NCBI GenBank assembly: GCA_947500845.1
Contig: CANMTP010000009.1
Location: 1 to 64,000 of the forward strand
Direction of reading: 5' to 3'
Source of the DNA: an uncultured Aquimarina sp.
Lineage (GTDB): Bacteria; Bacteroidota; Bacteroidia; Flavobacteriales; Flavobacteriaceae
DNA length: 64,000 nucleotides
A model generated the notes under the pieces. The model saw nothing but the letters and a program-made list of their open reading frames with translations, made no database searches and was not told the DNA's origin. The stretch's first letter is position 1; every line of letters starts with the position of its first letter. This document shows, piece by piece, positions 8,021-17,753 of this stretch. A program made the translations under genes and the position numbers.

Positions 8021-9357
8021 TCTAAACGAATTATGTATTGTAGGATAGCCATCCATTTTCTATCATCGAATTCGATACCGTTAATTGTTTCTGTAAATAC
8101 AGGACGATTCTGGAAGTTAAGAGAGAGTTTGGACAAATGCCCGTTGAACAACCAATTAAGTCCTAGGTCATAATATATCATTGGATCTTCCAGTTGTTCA
8201 AAATCTGAATATTGAATTGAAAAATAAGACTGCAACTGACTTTTTTTGTCAAGTTTTCCCATATAAGAGAATAGATATCCTGCTTGTACGAAAAAAGAAT
8301 CTCCTGTCCCTACAGCCGGAAATGCATTTCCTGGTCCGTTAAAAGAACTTTCTATAGGATCTAAAGAAGTTGCAGGGTTATTAGCTCCAATATTCTTGAG
8401 GTAATTTGGACCAAAATCATAGTTGAAATATCCTGTATAGAAGGTAAGTACCGTATTCTTTTTAGGATTGATGGGTTGATCAAGAAAGAAATCAATTGCC
8501 CAAAGTTTCATATCACTAAAAGTAACTTCACCATTTTCTAGATACCATAAAGCATCGGGCTGATATTCTATTCCTGCTCCAACATTGAGAACAGATTTTT
8601 TGCCTAAGTAGGTTCCATCAGAAAAAGGAATTTTGTTAGATTCCCGATCTTTAAATTCCCACTTGACATATCCCGAATACGAGCCCCCTGATCCTTGATC
8701 TGTAAATTTGGCAATATTCTCCTGAGGGGTTTCATCAAAGTCTTCACTGTTTCTAGCAGAAAAAGGTTTGGAAACTACTAGTCTATAATCAAGTTTTCCT
8801 AACTTTCCTTTGGTATATAAACTTAGTTTTCTAATCAAGTCATTGGTCTCATCATTGGTGGGTAACGCCAGAAATAAGAGATCATAGGACAGAAGTTTAG
8901 AAGTATTAGGAGCCGAGTATCTCGACAAACCTGTCCAGGCTGTTTTTCCTGCTCCGATGCTTAGTTGCGGAAAAAGGTCATACTCTATATAAGCATCCAG
9001 CAAATCTAAAGAAGTTCCTCTAGGGGATAGATAGTTTAGATTATTAATTCCTAACTGAGTGTAGGCAAATAGTTTTTCGGTGATTTGGCTTTGAACGGCC
9101 AGTCGAAATCTTCTAATAGAAATATCGGTTGTAGTGTTTTGTATTTCTTCTGAAATAATACTACCGGGATTATTTTCGTTTACTCTGGCCCATAGTTGAA
9201 GATAGGTATGAAGACCAATCCACCTGGTATTTTTTTCGTTGAGAGACCATTTTAGTGGTTTGTTCCCGAAAGGATTTTCTCCTTCTTGTGCAATAGATGA
9301 TTGTAAAAAAAATAAGTTGAATCCTATAAGTATAGGGATTATAGTTTTATAGTTCAT
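8017..9357 (-). CDS. Outer-membrane porin-like beta-barrel protein, paralogue 1
   Basis: A 446-residue protein with an N-terminal signal peptide (about 1-23, ending SSIAQ) followed by a beta-strand-rich body and a terminal aromatic strand (AILQYIIRLE). It is a tandem duplicate of the following gene, with matching blocks such as LSPRGTSLDLLDAYIEY and PNYLKNIGANNPATS. The 4-nt ATGA overlap shows the pair is co-translated. I do not recognise a named porin family with certainty; phosphate-selective (OprO/P-like) porins are the nearest in architecture. Confidence 0.65.
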   Translation of the reverse strand: MNYKTIIPILIGFNLFFLQSSIAQEGENPFGNKPLKWSLNEKNTRWIGLHTYLQLWARVNENNPGSIISEEIQNTTTDISIRRFRLAVQSQITEKLFAYTQLGINNLNYLSPRGTSLDLLDAYIEYDLFPQLSIGAGKTAWTGLSRYSAPNTSKLLSYDLLFLALPTNDETNDLIRKLSLYTKGKLGKLDYRLVVSKPFSARNSEDFDETPQENIAKFTDQGSGGSYSGYVKWEFKDRESNKIPFSDGTYLGKKSVLNVGAGIEYQPDALWYLENGEVTFSDMKLWAIDFFLDQPINPKKNTVLTFYTGYFNYDFGPNYLKNIGANNPATSLDPIESSFNGPGNAFPAVGTGDSFFVQAGYLFSYMGKLDKKSQLQSYFSIQYSDFEQLEDPMIYYDLGLNWLFNGHLSKLSLNFQNRPVFTETINGIEFDDRKWMAILQYIIRLE

Positions 9358-9360
9358 GAA

Positions 9361-9439
9361 TCAAAATGGTGCCTGGTTAGGCCCGTAATTTTGTCGGAAA
9401 ACAATTGAAAGTCAAACGGGTTTCATACCGCCATTTTGA
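9361..9439. other. Leader region of the porin pair with separated inverted repeat
   Basis: The gap between pckA and the porin genes contains TCAAAATGG (9361-9369) and its exact complement CCATTTTGA (9431-9439). On the minus strand this could fold a long-loop hairpin in the porin mRNA leader. There is no T-run, so it is not a standard terminator. Confidence 0.3.
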
Positions 9440-9505
9440 GTACCCTGAAGATTCAAGGCACTCTTTTGGCAGTATTTAAATTAGTGTTTAAGTGTTCGCG
9501 TTTTA

Positions 9506-11131
9506 TTATACATGCTCTCCTAAATGATGATGCTCATCAATTAATGGTCCGCCTTCAATAATTTGTTGAGAAGCTTGATTGGCAAACTTTTCAAAGTTAA
9601 GATGGAAAGAATGAGCCAATTGAATTGCTTTACTAACATAAGCACCTTTTTGTAACCAGGTGTTCATCGGATCGAGAATTTCTGAAGGTACACCCGGGCA
9701 ATATTCTGGCATAAACAATCCAAAAATAGGATGTTGTTCATAATTAGCCTTGTTTAATTTTCCTTCAAGGATAGCAGATATCATGGCCCTGGTGTGTCTT
9801 AGTCTAATACGAGAGCCTACCCCATAAGGTCCACCGCTCCAACCGGTGTTGATTAACCAAACATTCACGTTTGCCTCCTCCATTTTTTTACTTAACATCT
9901 CTGCATATACTGTTGGGTGCAATGGCATGAAGGGCTCTCCAAAACATGCAGAAAATGAAGGAACTTGCTCTGTAATTCCGGCTTCTGTTCCAGCTACCTT
10001 TGCTGTGTATCCTGAAATAAAATGATAAGCAGCCTGACCAGGTGTTAATTTTGATACCGGTGGTAGCACTCCAAATGCATCACATGTTAAGAAGAAGATG
10101 TTTTTGGGGTTTTTAGCGTATGATGGTTGCTGAATATTATCAATATGATATATAGGATAGCTTACTCGGGTATTTTGAGTAATGCTACTATCTTCAAAAT
10201 CTACTTCACCATTTTCTTTGAAGACTACATTTTCTAGAATAGCACCAGGTTTGATAGCTCTATAAATATCGGGTTCTTTTTCTTCGGTAAGATCAATAAC
10301 CTTTGCATAGCAACCTCCTTCAAAATTAAAGATCGTATTTTCTGCTGTCCATCCGTGTTCATCATCTCCAATAAGTTTACGATCCGGATCTGCAGATAAG
10401 GTAGTTTTACCTGTACCTGACAATCCAAAAAAGATAGCTGTATCTCCGGCTTCACCAACATTTGCAGAGCAATGCATTGGTAACACATTTTTTTCTATGG
10501 GAAGGATTAAGTTTAATGCAGAGAAAATACCTTTTTTCATTTCTCCGGTATATGCCGAGCCTCCTACTAATGCAATCTTTTTAGTGAAGTTTAGAATAGA
10601 GAAGTTTCCTTGTCTGATTCCATAAGCAGCTGGATCTTTTGCTTCATATCCTGGAGCACAAAGTACCAGCCATTCTTCCTTAAAGTTTTCTAATTCAGAA
10701 TCTTCCAAACGCAAGAACATATTATAAATGAACATATTTGACCAAGGATATTCGGTGATAGTACGTACATTCATCTTATACTCTGGATCTGCACATACGT
10801 AAGCATCTCTTACATAAACTTCTTTTCCGGATAAGTAATTAATAATTTCATCTTGAAGCAGGTCAAACTTATCAGGATCAATAGGTTTGTTGGTTTTACC
10901 CCACCATACCTTGTCTTTGGTATACTCATCTTTTACTAAGAAACGATCTTTTGGAGACCTTCCTGTAAACTCACCTGTGTTAATAGCCAAGGTTCCGTTT
11001 GGAGTCTCTCGCCCCATTTTTTTTTCGATTGTAATTTCCTGAAGTTTTTCAGGAGAGAGATTATAATGAACTGTTGTATTTTTCAGTCCATATTTCTCAA
11101 GGTTTACATTTGTTTTTAAAAGGTTTTCCAT
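9506..11131 (-). CDS. pckA: Phosphoenolpyruvate carboxykinase (ATP)
   Basis: A 541-residue cytosolic enzyme of normal length for the ATP-dependent family. It interconverts oxaloacetate + ATP and phosphoenolpyruvate + CO2 + ADP. Visible signatures are GRSPKDRF near the N-terminus, the kinase-1a P-loop GLSGTGKTTLS, and the metal-binding IGDDEHGW immediately after. The long conserved C-terminal part contains NTGWSGGPYGVGSRI. It is followed by the porin pair and preceded, 31 nt away, by the SLC13 transporter. Besides gluconeogenesis it can feed CO2 fixation into oxaloacetate under low oxygen, which would suit the neighbouring genes. Confidence 0.97.
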   Translation of the reverse strand: MENLLKTNVNLEKYGLKNTTVHYNLSPEKLQEITIEKKMGRETPNGTLAINTGEFTGRSPKDRFLVKDEYTKDKVWWGKTNKPIDPDKFDLLQDEIINYLSGKEVYVRDAYVCADPEYKMNVRTITEYPWSNMFIYNMFLRLEDSELENFKEEWLVLCAPGYEAKDPAAYGIRQGNFSILNFTKKIALVGGSAYTGEMKKGIFSALNLILPIEKNVLPMHCSANVGEAGDTAIFFGLSGTGKTTLSADPDRKLIGDDEHGWTAENTIFNFEGGCYAKVIDLTEEKEPDIYRAIKPGAILENVVFKENGEVDFEDSSITQNTRVSYPIYHIDNIQQPSYAKNPKNIFFLTCDAFGVLPPVSKLTPGQAAYHFISGYTAKVAGTEAGITEQVPSFSACFGEPFMPLHPTVYAEMLSKKMEEANVNVWLINTGWSGGPYGVGSRIRLRHTRAMISAILEGKLNKANYEQHPIFGLFMPEYCPGVPSEILDPMNTWLQKGAYVSKAIQLAHSFHLNFEKFANQASQQIIEGGPLIDEHHHLGEHV

Positions 11132-11162
11132 TTTTAATAATTTTAATTTTTAATACTGTTGG

Positions 11163-13001
11163 TTAAAAGGGCCAAATAATTGGCACCAGGAAAAGGGTCA
11201 TTGCAAAAAATAGTAATAGTAGTGGGGCACCCACTTTTACATAATCCAAGAATTTATAACCTCCGGCCGACAATACCATAGCGTTGGTAGTAGTGCCTAC
11301 TGGAGTGAGAAATGCTGTCGAAGCGCTAATTGCTACTGTGATCATATCGGGTTTAGGAGAAATGCCTAAACTAGTGGCTGCCAAAATTGCAATTGGCACC
11401 ATTAGTACAGCAGTAGCAGAGTTATTGATTGTTTGACTAAAAGCAGTAGTTAATAAGAAAATACCTCCTAATAAAGCTAGTGGATGAATAGCTCCTAAAT
11501 AGGTAACCAGATTGTCTGCAGCAATTTGTGCTGCACCTGTTTTTTGCAATGCTATTCCCATAGGGATCATACCCGCTATCATAACAACACTTGTCCAGCT
11601 TATTCCTTTATAAGCTTTTGAAATTGGTACACAGCCGGTTATCAATATAATACCTGCACAGATTAAAGCGGCTATTGCCCCAGGGACAATCTTGAATACC
11701 AATAAAAGAATCATTAACAACAAGGTTCCTAATGCAATAAATGACTTTGGGGTAAGATTTTCCACATTCCTGGCCATTCCTTCGGGGCTTCCGCAAATTA
11801 CCAGATTTTCATACATTTCCTGAAGGTCACCAATATTATGCCACGCACCTCTGATCAGGAAAGCATCTCCAGCTTTTACAGTTATTTCTTTGTCTTGAAG
11901 AGGTTCATTGTTTCTAGAAGCTCCCAAAAGCTGAATATCAAATCTCTCAAAATAATTACCGATTTTAATTTTTCTACCTACAAATAGTGATTTTGGAGTT
12001 ACAATAACTTCGGCCATTCCTACTTCCTGATTAATCAGGTTGTTTTTTAGTTCTTCCTCAATAGGATCCAATCTCCATAATCCTAACCTAAAATCGATCA
12101 TAATTTTATTAATAGCTTCTGTTTCTCCTTTTACTGTAATAATATCATGATACATAAACTCTGTTTCTTCTTTTGGAAATTCTATAAAAGCAGGTGTTCT
12201 TTTTAACATGTTAGGATGTCTTCGTTTTAATCGAATAATAGAAATGTTATACTTGTTTTCAAAATCCCAGTCTTCAATTTTGGTTCCTATTAACGGAGAT
12301 ATGGATCGAACACGAAGTCTATAATAATTATGATCTACTCGGTATGCTTTAATCCATTTGTGGAGCTCTGAATCTATATTAACAGGTCTATTTCTGGTTT
12401 TATATTCGGGGAGTAATTTGTAACCGAAATACCTAAAATAGACTATTGAGATAATTAATAATGGCAATCCAATTAAACCAAACTCAAAAAATGAAAAACC
12501 GTCAAACCCTTGTTCGATAAGAGCATTACTTGCTATAATATTGGGAGGAGTTCCTGTTAAGGTAAGTAATCCTCCTGTATTAGAACCAAAAGCAACAGGC
12601 ATTAATAATTTGGAAGGCAAGGTTCCTATATTCCAAGCTGCAGAAATAGTCACAGGGAGTAGCGTAGCAACAGTTCCAGTATTACTTACAAACCCAGATA
12701 ATACTCCTGATCCTAATGTTACAATCACCAGTAATTTAGGAACACTCTTACCAGCCCACTCGATAAATTTATTACCAGCCATGGCGGTCCATCCTGTTTG
12801 CGAAAGACCTTCTCCTATTATAAAAAGCGCAGCGATCATAATTACTGTCGAATTACTAAAACCGCTAAAGGTTTCTGAGATATCTAAAATACCGGTAAGG
12901 TATAAACTAAGCATCGATAACAAGGCTACTACATCTGGTGGGTATTTCCCCCAAATAAATAACCCTATGGTTATCCCAAAAATAATTAACATGATATACA
13001 T
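11163..13001 (-). CDS. SLC13/DASS-type anion permease with paired TrkA_C domains
   Basis: A 612-residue membrane protein. The two halves carry the family's SNT-type hairpin signatures: SNTGGLLTLTGTPPNIIASN in the first half, and INNSATAVLMVP with TPVGTTTNAMV in the second. Between them (about residues 205-400) are two soluble RCK/TrkA_C-like domains, recognisable from ISPLIGTKIEDWDF and EVIVTPKSLFVGRKI. Members transport sulfate, phosphate or dicarboxylates with sodium. The gene is 31 nt upstream of pckA on the same strand, which favours an operon and a C4-dicarboxylate role, but substrate prediction is weak in this subfamily. Confidence 0.85.
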   Translation of the reverse strand: MYIMLIIFGITIGLFIWGKYPPDVVALLSMLSLYLTGILDISETFSGFSNSTVIMIAALFIIGEGLSQTGWTAMAGNKFIEWAGKSVPKLLVIVTLGSGVLSGFVSNTGTVATLLPVTISAAWNIGTLPSKLLMPVAFGSNTGGLLTLTGTPPNIIASNALIEQGFDGFSFFEFGLIGLPLLIISIVYFRYFGYKLLPEYKTRNRPVNIDSELHKWIKAYRVDHNYYRLRVRSISPLIGTKIEDWDFENKYNISIIRLKRRHPNMLKRTPAFIEFPKEETEFMYHDIITVKGETEAINKIMIDFRLGLWRLDPIEEELKNNLINQEVGMAEVIVTPKSLFVGRKIKIGNYFERFDIQLLGASRNNEPLQDKEITVKAGDAFLIRGAWHNIGDLQEMYENLVICGSPEGMARNVENLTPKSFIALGTLLLMILLLVFKIVPGAIAALICAGIILITGCVPISKAYKGISWTSVVMIAGMIPMGIALQKTGAAQIAADNLVTYLGAIHPLALLGGIFLLTTAFSQTINNSATAVLMVPIAILAATSLGISPKPDMITVAISASTAFLTPVGTTTNAMVLSAGGYKFLDYVKVGAPLLLLFFAMTLFLVPIIWPF

Positions 13002-13097
13002 TCGATATCTCTTTTGAAGTTTAATTAAGATGATTCTTATCTAAAGAATCATCTTAATGTAATTGATTAATTTTTCGACAAAGTTTCTTGTTTCAGC

Positions 13098-13883
13098 TCA
13101 ATCAATTGTTAAAAGAGGTACTTCTGTATGGAGTGTTAATAATTTTGTTAGCCTACCTTCTGAAGGTTTATCTTTTTTAGCATGAATTCTTGGTAAAATA
13201 GCCAAAAGATCAATTTCTTTATCGTTAATATAGGTAAAGATGCCTTTTTCAATATCTTCATTTTCCTGAAAAGTATGGTGCGAGTAGAATTTTTCCAGAT
13301 AGTATTCCAGAATATTTTCATTCTTTTCATCTATTTCTGAATAGCCATATGTTCCCTTTTCGTTACAAATGGTAAGCACATGTACTTCGGCATGAAATCT
13401 TCTTGCAATGTCCAAAAGTATTTCTAAGACTGAAGTGTCATCGATTTCATTTTTTCCTAATACTAAAGCTATTTTTGTAATGGCAAACTCTTTAGAGCTT
13501 TCTGGAATTACAATTACAGGACAGTCTGCTTCTAATACCAGTTTAGAAGTGTTGGTCATTATTGTTTCTTCTTGAGAACCTTTGGTCCCCATAATAATCA
13601 AGTCAGCCTGATGCTCATTCTGAATTTCTAAGATGTTGTCAATCAAATCTCCCGATTTTATAACCCAATCTATAGTACCTCTAAAAACGGGGAAGTCCTT
13701 TTTAACTCTTTCTATACTGCTTTCTATTTCACTTTCGATAGAAGTATCTTTAGATTGGTAAACATGAGTTAGAAGAATTTTAATGGTCTTGTCGCCTCCA
13801 GCAAAATTGATTGCATATTCAAGAGCATTTGTGGTGGTGGTGGAAGAATCAAACGGGACAAGAATTTTGGTGATCTCTTTCAT
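13098..13883 (-). CDS. Universal stress protein, tandem-domain
   Basis: A 261-residue protein with an N-terminal UspA domain (KILVPFDSSTTTTNALEYA, then IIMGTKGS and CPVIVIP). The C-terminal second half is more divergent. The usual GSNT nucleotide-binding loop at the end of the first domain is replaced by MTNTSKLV, so ATP binding is uncertain. It is monocistronic and preceded by a Crp/Fnr-type dyad, linking it to the other universal stress genes in the window. Confidence 0.85.
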   Translation of the reverse strand: MKEITKILVPFDSSTTTTNALEYAINFAGGDKTIKILLTHVYQSKDTSIESEIESSIERVKKDFPVFRGTIDWVIKSGDLIDNILEIQNEHQADLIIMGTKGSQEETIMTNTSKLVLEADCPVIVIPESSKEFAITKIALVLGKNEIDDTSVLEILLDIARRFHAEVHVLTICNEKGTYGYSEIDEKNENILEYYLEKFYSHHTFQENEDIEKGIFTYINDKEIDLLAILPRIHAKKDKPSEGRLTKLLTLHTEVPLLTID

Positions 13884-14284
13884 AATGTAAGTTTTTAATA
13901 GTAGGCAAATGTGGTTATACCTGGTTGTTGGTTTTCTTAGTACAAAGTTTGAGTTATTCCACTAAGGATAAAATGATATTTGTCATCTTTTTTTAATCTC
14001 TTTATGAACTTTGTTTGTACTCTATATCTAACCCATTAAGCCAAAAAAATTAGGAAAATCAGCTCTGGTAAACTTAATTTAAGAAGAAAATTACTAATTA
14101 CCTTGATCATAGTATGTTTGGGAATTGCCCTCTCTTATTTATTTAAAAAATGAAGGAATAGTGCGATTAATATTGAAGGCTTTTTCTCCATATCCCGAAA
14201 GTCAGTTATGATGAATTTTAGAACCTTGGTTAGCAATATTTTTTCCAGATGTTAGATGAGATCAATGAAGTTGTTATTGTTATT
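13884..14284. other. 400-bp gap with a Crp/Fnr-driven promoter and a relic-like short frame
   Basis: Besides the promoter at 13943-13985, the only coding-like stretch is a short plus-strand frame (14040-14153) that ends in a convincing hydrophobic helix (KLLITLIIVCLGIALSYLF) and a Lys-Lys tail but has no ATG, GTG or TTG start. It may be the remains of a small membrane peptide. Nothing else is recognisable. Confidence 0.35.
13943..13985 (-). promoter_or_regulatory. Promoter of the 13.1-kb universal stress gene with Crp/Fnr-type box
   Basis: The dyad TGATATTTGTCA (13974-13985) is centred 33 bp upstream of AAACTTTG (minus strand, 13943-13950), a near match to the -7 box TAnnTTTG. Confidence 0.65.
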
Positions 14285-14890
14285 TCATTTCAAAATGAAT
14301 GTAATATTCTTTGACCATTCATAATTTGGTTGTAGCTTATATGTAATAACTTTGTTGAAACCCATTAGAGTCTCATGCTCTATAAATTTCATTATATAAG
14401 GTTTAACAATATAACCACCCCAATATTCAGGTTTTGGGATCGATTTGTTTTTAAATTTATTTTCGAAATCTTCCAAACGATCCTTGAGTACTTTACGCGA
14501 GGGAATAATTGCACTTTGGTTAGAGGCCCATGCACTCAATTTGCTTCCTTCGGGTCTGGATTCAAAATATCCCTCGGATAAATTATTGGGTATTTTTTCT
14601 GCTTTTCCCATAATAGAGACTTCCCGCTTTGATGCTATCCAGTTAAAAGAGATAGAGACCTTGTTGTTTTTAGCAATTGCATATCCTTTTTCACTATTGT
14701 AATTCGTAAAAAAGATAAAACCTTCCCAGGTAAATCGTTTTAATAAAACAATTCTACTTTTTGGAAATCCATCTAACCCTATTGTCGAAAGCTGCATGGC
14801 ATTAGCTTCATCTTTGGGATGCGCAGTTTCCACTTCGTGAAACCATTTCTGAAAGTGTTCTATAGGATTATGATCTTCTGAAGCATTCAT
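14285..14890 (-). CDS. pdxH: Pyridoxamine 5'-phosphate oxidase-like flavoprotein
   Basis: A 201-residue protein with the PNPOx split-barrel pattern: MQLSTIGLDGFPKSRIVLLK (FMN-binding strand), FFTNYNSEKGYAI, VSIMGKAEKI, and the conserved ESRPEGSKLSAWASNQSA. PNPOx converts pyridoxine or pyridoxamine phosphate to PLP using FMN and oxygen. The C-terminal motif of classical enzymes (R..RL.P near the end) is degenerate here (INL-free TYKLQPNYEWSKNI), so the specificity is less certain. Its start codon overlaps the ccoI stop (TAATG), so it is translationally coupled to the copper ATPase. Confidence 0.8.
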   Translation of the reverse strand: MNASEDHNPIEHFQKWFHEVETAHPKDEANAMQLSTIGLDGFPKSRIVLLKRFTWEGFIFFTNYNSEKGYAIAKNNKVSISFNWIASKREVSIMGKAEKIPNNLSEGYFESRPEGSKLSAWASNQSAIIPSRKVLKDRLEDFENKFKNKSIPKPEYWGGYIVKPYIMKFIEHETLMGFNKVITYKLQPNYEWSKNITFILK

Positions 14891-17286
14891 TATTTGACTT
14901 TTAATTTCCTGCTGTAGAAATTGGTTAAAAAAGTTACATATACTACTATTGAGATAGAACTTAGCGGCATCAATATGGCGGCTATTATAGGAGATAACTG
15001 ACCAGTAACGGCAAAATAAAGACCAATTAAATTATATAAAAACGACAAGACAAAACTAGATTTAATAATCTTTATGACATTTTTTGAAATTTTAAGATAC
15101 TTGGTGATATTCTGAAATTGGGAAGCATCTAAAATTGCATCACAAGCAGGAGAAAATACATTTACATTTTCTGAAATCGCAATACCTACATCACTTTGTG
15201 CCAAAGCGCCTGCATCGTTTAACCCATCGCCTATCATAATTACGCTTTGTCCTTGTTGCTGTAATGAATGGATATAATTGAGTTTATCGTCGGGCTTTTG
15301 ATTGAATAATAGCTTTATTTTTTTTGGCAACAATTGTCGAAGATATACTTTTTCACCTTCATTATCCCCAGATAAAATAAATAGATTATAGGTTTTTGAT
15401 AAGGTTTTAAATACTTTTTTAATGCCTTTTCTATATTGATTATGAAAAATATATTGTCCTTTGTACTTATTATTCGCACTTATGTGTACTGCTGTATTCA
15501 GGGTTTCAGAATGATGATCCTTTCCTACAAAACCGGGAGAACCTATTTTAATTATATTTTGTGCAGATTTACCTTCAATTCCTTTTCCGGTATGCTCCTG
15601 AAATTCATCTAAAGTATAAATATTGTGCCCGGCCAGGATTTTGTAGAGCGATCTGCTTAATGGATGATTCGATGCTCTGAGCGTATTTTTAAGCAAAGAT
15701 TCTTCATCTACAGATAATTGTAATCCTTGATATTCGATACTGCTTTTTTGGTTGGTAGTTATGGTGCCGGTTTTATCAAAAATTATCGTATTAGCCTTTG
15801 CTAATTGTTCAATCACATCAGAATTCTTAAGATAAAATTTTCTTTTCCCAAAGATTCTAAGAATGTTTCCCAGTGCAAAAGGTCTTGCCAAGGCCAATGC
15901 ACAAGGGCAAGCAATAATAAGTACTGCTGTAAATACATTGATAGCTTTTGTTGCATCTGTAAAAAGCCAGAACGTGGTTGCTACAATGGCGATACATAAA
16001 ATAGCGATTGTAAAATATTGACTTATTACATCGGTTAAATTGGTGAAAGATGCAGATTTGTCCTTATTAAAAACATCATTACTCCATAACTGAGTGAGGT
16101 AACTTTGTTCTACAGATTTTAAGGCTTCAATTTCGATAGCTCCCGATAATTGTCTTCCACCTGCAAACAGTTTTTCACCAGAGGTTTTGGCAACCGATTC
16201 ACTTTCGCCGGTAACAAAACTATAGTCGATTTGGGCATTACCTTCAATTAAAATAGCATCTACAGGAATTAATTCTTCATTTCTAATTAATAGTCGGTCT
16301 CCTTGTTTTATATCATAAACCTGTATATTTTCTTCAGTTCTTTTTTTCTTCTGTTTTACTTTAGCAATTCTAGTAACTGCAATAGGGAAATAGGATTTGT
16401 AATCTCTTTCAAATGATAAAAATGAATAGGTTTTCTGTTGAAAAAACTTTCCTAAAAGAAGAAAGAAAACAAGCCCGGTCAGACTGTCAAAAAAACCAGT
16501 TCCTAAATCAAAAATTATCTCTGTTGTGCTTCTAATAAACAGTACCAGAATCCCTAAAGCGATAGGCACATCTATATTCAACAATTTGGATCGCAATCCT
16601 TTGTAAGCAGAAACAAAGTAGTCTTGCGCTGCATACAATACAACGGGCAATGAAAATGCAAACATGAGCCATCTAAAAACATGCTTATATTGTTCTAACC
16701 AATATTCTTTTACCTCAAAATATTCGGGAAAGGATAAAAACATGACGTTACCAAAAGCAAAGCCTGCAATACCTAGTTTGTAGATCAGACTTCGATTAAT
16801 TTGCGTTGCCTTTGCGCTGTAATCATCAAGACTGATATATGGCTCATATCCAATCGCACTTAAAAGTGTAACAGCTTCTTTAAGAGAAAGTAGTTCTTTA
16901 TTAAAAGTTATCCTAACAGTTTTCTTAGGGAAATTTACTTGTGATGCCGAAATCGCAGACTGAAGCTTATGAAGATTCTCTAAAATCCAAATGCATGAAC
17001 TGCAATGTATATGAGGAATATAAAGAGTAATAATTTGAGTGTTCCCGTCATCGAATTCTACTAATCTTTCAATAATATTAGGAGTATCGAGATAATCGTA
17101 TTTTCCTTCAATCGTTTCAGGAATGGCTCCAGGAGCAGATTGTAAGTCATAATAACCGGATAAATCATTACTCGAAAAAATATCATATACCGTTTTACAA
17201 CCATTGCAACAAAATGCTTTTTGATCAAAGTTTATAATTGTTTTGCCGCAGTCATTTCCGCAGTGAAAACAAGTTGACTCTATCAT
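14890..17286 (-). CDS. ccoI: Copper-translocating P1B-type ATPase for cbb3 assembly (CcoI)
   Basis: A 798-residue P-type ATPase. The N-terminus has a Cys-rich heavy-metal entry segment (CFHCGNDCGK, CCNGCKTVY) and an HMA-like domain with CSSC. Then come membrane helices, the ion-path motif CPCALALARP, the phosphorylation site DKTGTITT and a hinge with GDGLNDAGAL. The Cys-rich N-terminus plus HMA layout is that of CcoI/FixI. It exports copper to the periplasm for insertion into cbb3 oxidase. The gene is about 10 kb from the cco operon but has the same type of Crp/Fnr dyad upstream, tying it to that regulon. Confidence 0.92.
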   Translation of the reverse strand: MIESTCFHCGNDCGKTIINFDQKAFCCNGCKTVYDIFSSNDLSGYYDLQSAPGAIPETIEGKYDYLDTPNIIERLVEFDDGNTQIITLYIPHIHCSSCIWILENLHKLQSAISASQVNFPKKTVRITFNKELLSLKEAVTLLSAIGYEPYISLDDYSAKATQINRSLIYKLGIAGFAFGNVMFLSFPEYFEVKEYWLEQYKHVFRWLMFAFSLPVVLYAAQDYFVSAYKGLRSKLLNIDVPIALGILVLFIRSTTEIIFDLGTGFFDSLTGLVFFLLLGKFFQQKTYSFLSFERDYKSYFPIAVTRIAKVKQKKKRTEENIQVYDIKQGDRLLIRNEELIPVDAILIEGNAQIDYSFVTGESESVAKTSGEKLFAGGRQLSGAIEIEALKSVEQSYLTQLWSNDVFNKDKSASFTNLTDVISQYFTIAILCIAIVATTFWLFTDATKAINVFTAVLIIACPCALALARPFALGNILRIFGKRKFYLKNSDVIEQLAKANTIIFDKTGTITTNQKSSIEYQGLQLSVDEESLLKNTLRASNHPLSRSLYKILAGHNIYTLDEFQEHTGKGIEGKSAQNIIKIGSPGFVGKDHHSETLNTAVHISANNKYKGQYIFHNQYRKGIKKVFKTLSKTYNLFILSGDNEGEKVYLRQLLPKKIKLLFNQKPDDKLNYIHSLQQQGQSVIMIGDGLNDAGALAQSDVGIAISENVNVFSPACDAILDASQFQNITKYLKISKNVIKIIKSSFVLSFLYNLIGLYFAVTGQLSPIIAAILMPLSSISIVVYVTFLTNFYSRKLKVK

Positions 17287-17304
17287 AGACTCGTTGTTTT
17301 GCTA

Positions 17305-17347
17305 CAAAATTGAAAAAGTAAACCCTAATGGGATATGATAATTATCA
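17305..17347 (-). promoter_or_regulatory. ccoI promoter with perfect 12-bp dyad
   Basis: The perfect palindrome TGATAATTATCA (17336-17347) is centred exactly 33 bp upstream of CAATTTTG (minus strand, 17305-17312), a -7-like box that keeps the TTTG core. Confidence 0.7.
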
Positions 17348-17386
17348 TATAATTGATTTGATTAAAGAAAAGATATTGATGAGGAG

Positions 17387-17614
17387 CTATTCATCATCAT
17401 TTTTAACAGAATGGTCTTGATAAAAGTCTTTAAATGTTTTATGGGTTATATACTTATCCCGAAGTACTTTATACACCATGATAATGACCATAATTTGACC
17501 AAAACAGGTGAGATAAAAGACCCAGCCAAAATTAACATTCATTACAACCATGATTGTAATTAACAGTAATATTACCGAAGTTAAAAAAACCATAGGCATA
17601 GCAGAAATTTTCAT
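17387..17614 (-). CDS. Small two-helix membrane protein, unknown
   Basis: From the ATG at MKISAMPM the product is 75 residues, with two hydrophobic helices (about 5-24 and 28-48) and a charged tail ending in DDE. An upstream in-frame start would add a Lys-rich N-terminus of 16 residues. I do not recognise the family. It lies upstream of ccoI on the same strand but is separated from it by the ccoI promoter, and shares a divergent promoter region with the first universal stress gene of the array. Confidence 0.55.
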   Translation of the reverse strand: MKISAMPMVFLTSVILLLITIMVVMNVNFGWVFYLTCFGQIMVIIMVYKVLRDKYITHKTFKDFYQDHSVKNDDE

Positions 17615-17684
17615 TTTTTTTATTTTAAGGTAGTGATTTTTCGTTTTAAATACTCTTAACAATTCGCCAAAATCAAATAATAGG

Positions 17685-17727
17685 TGACAAAAATCATAGT
17701 TTCTGCTATGGCCATTATATAGTTTTG
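17685..17727 (+). promoter_or_regulatory. Promoter of the universal stress array with degenerate box
   Basis: TAGTTTTG (17720-17727) is a perfect -7 box for the gene starting at 17754. The element TGACAAAAATCA (17685-17696) keeps the TGA-N6-TCA frame and is centred 33 bp upstream of it. Confidence 0.6.
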
Positions 17728-17753
17728 ATTAGAACCTTTTCAAGCACTTTTTA

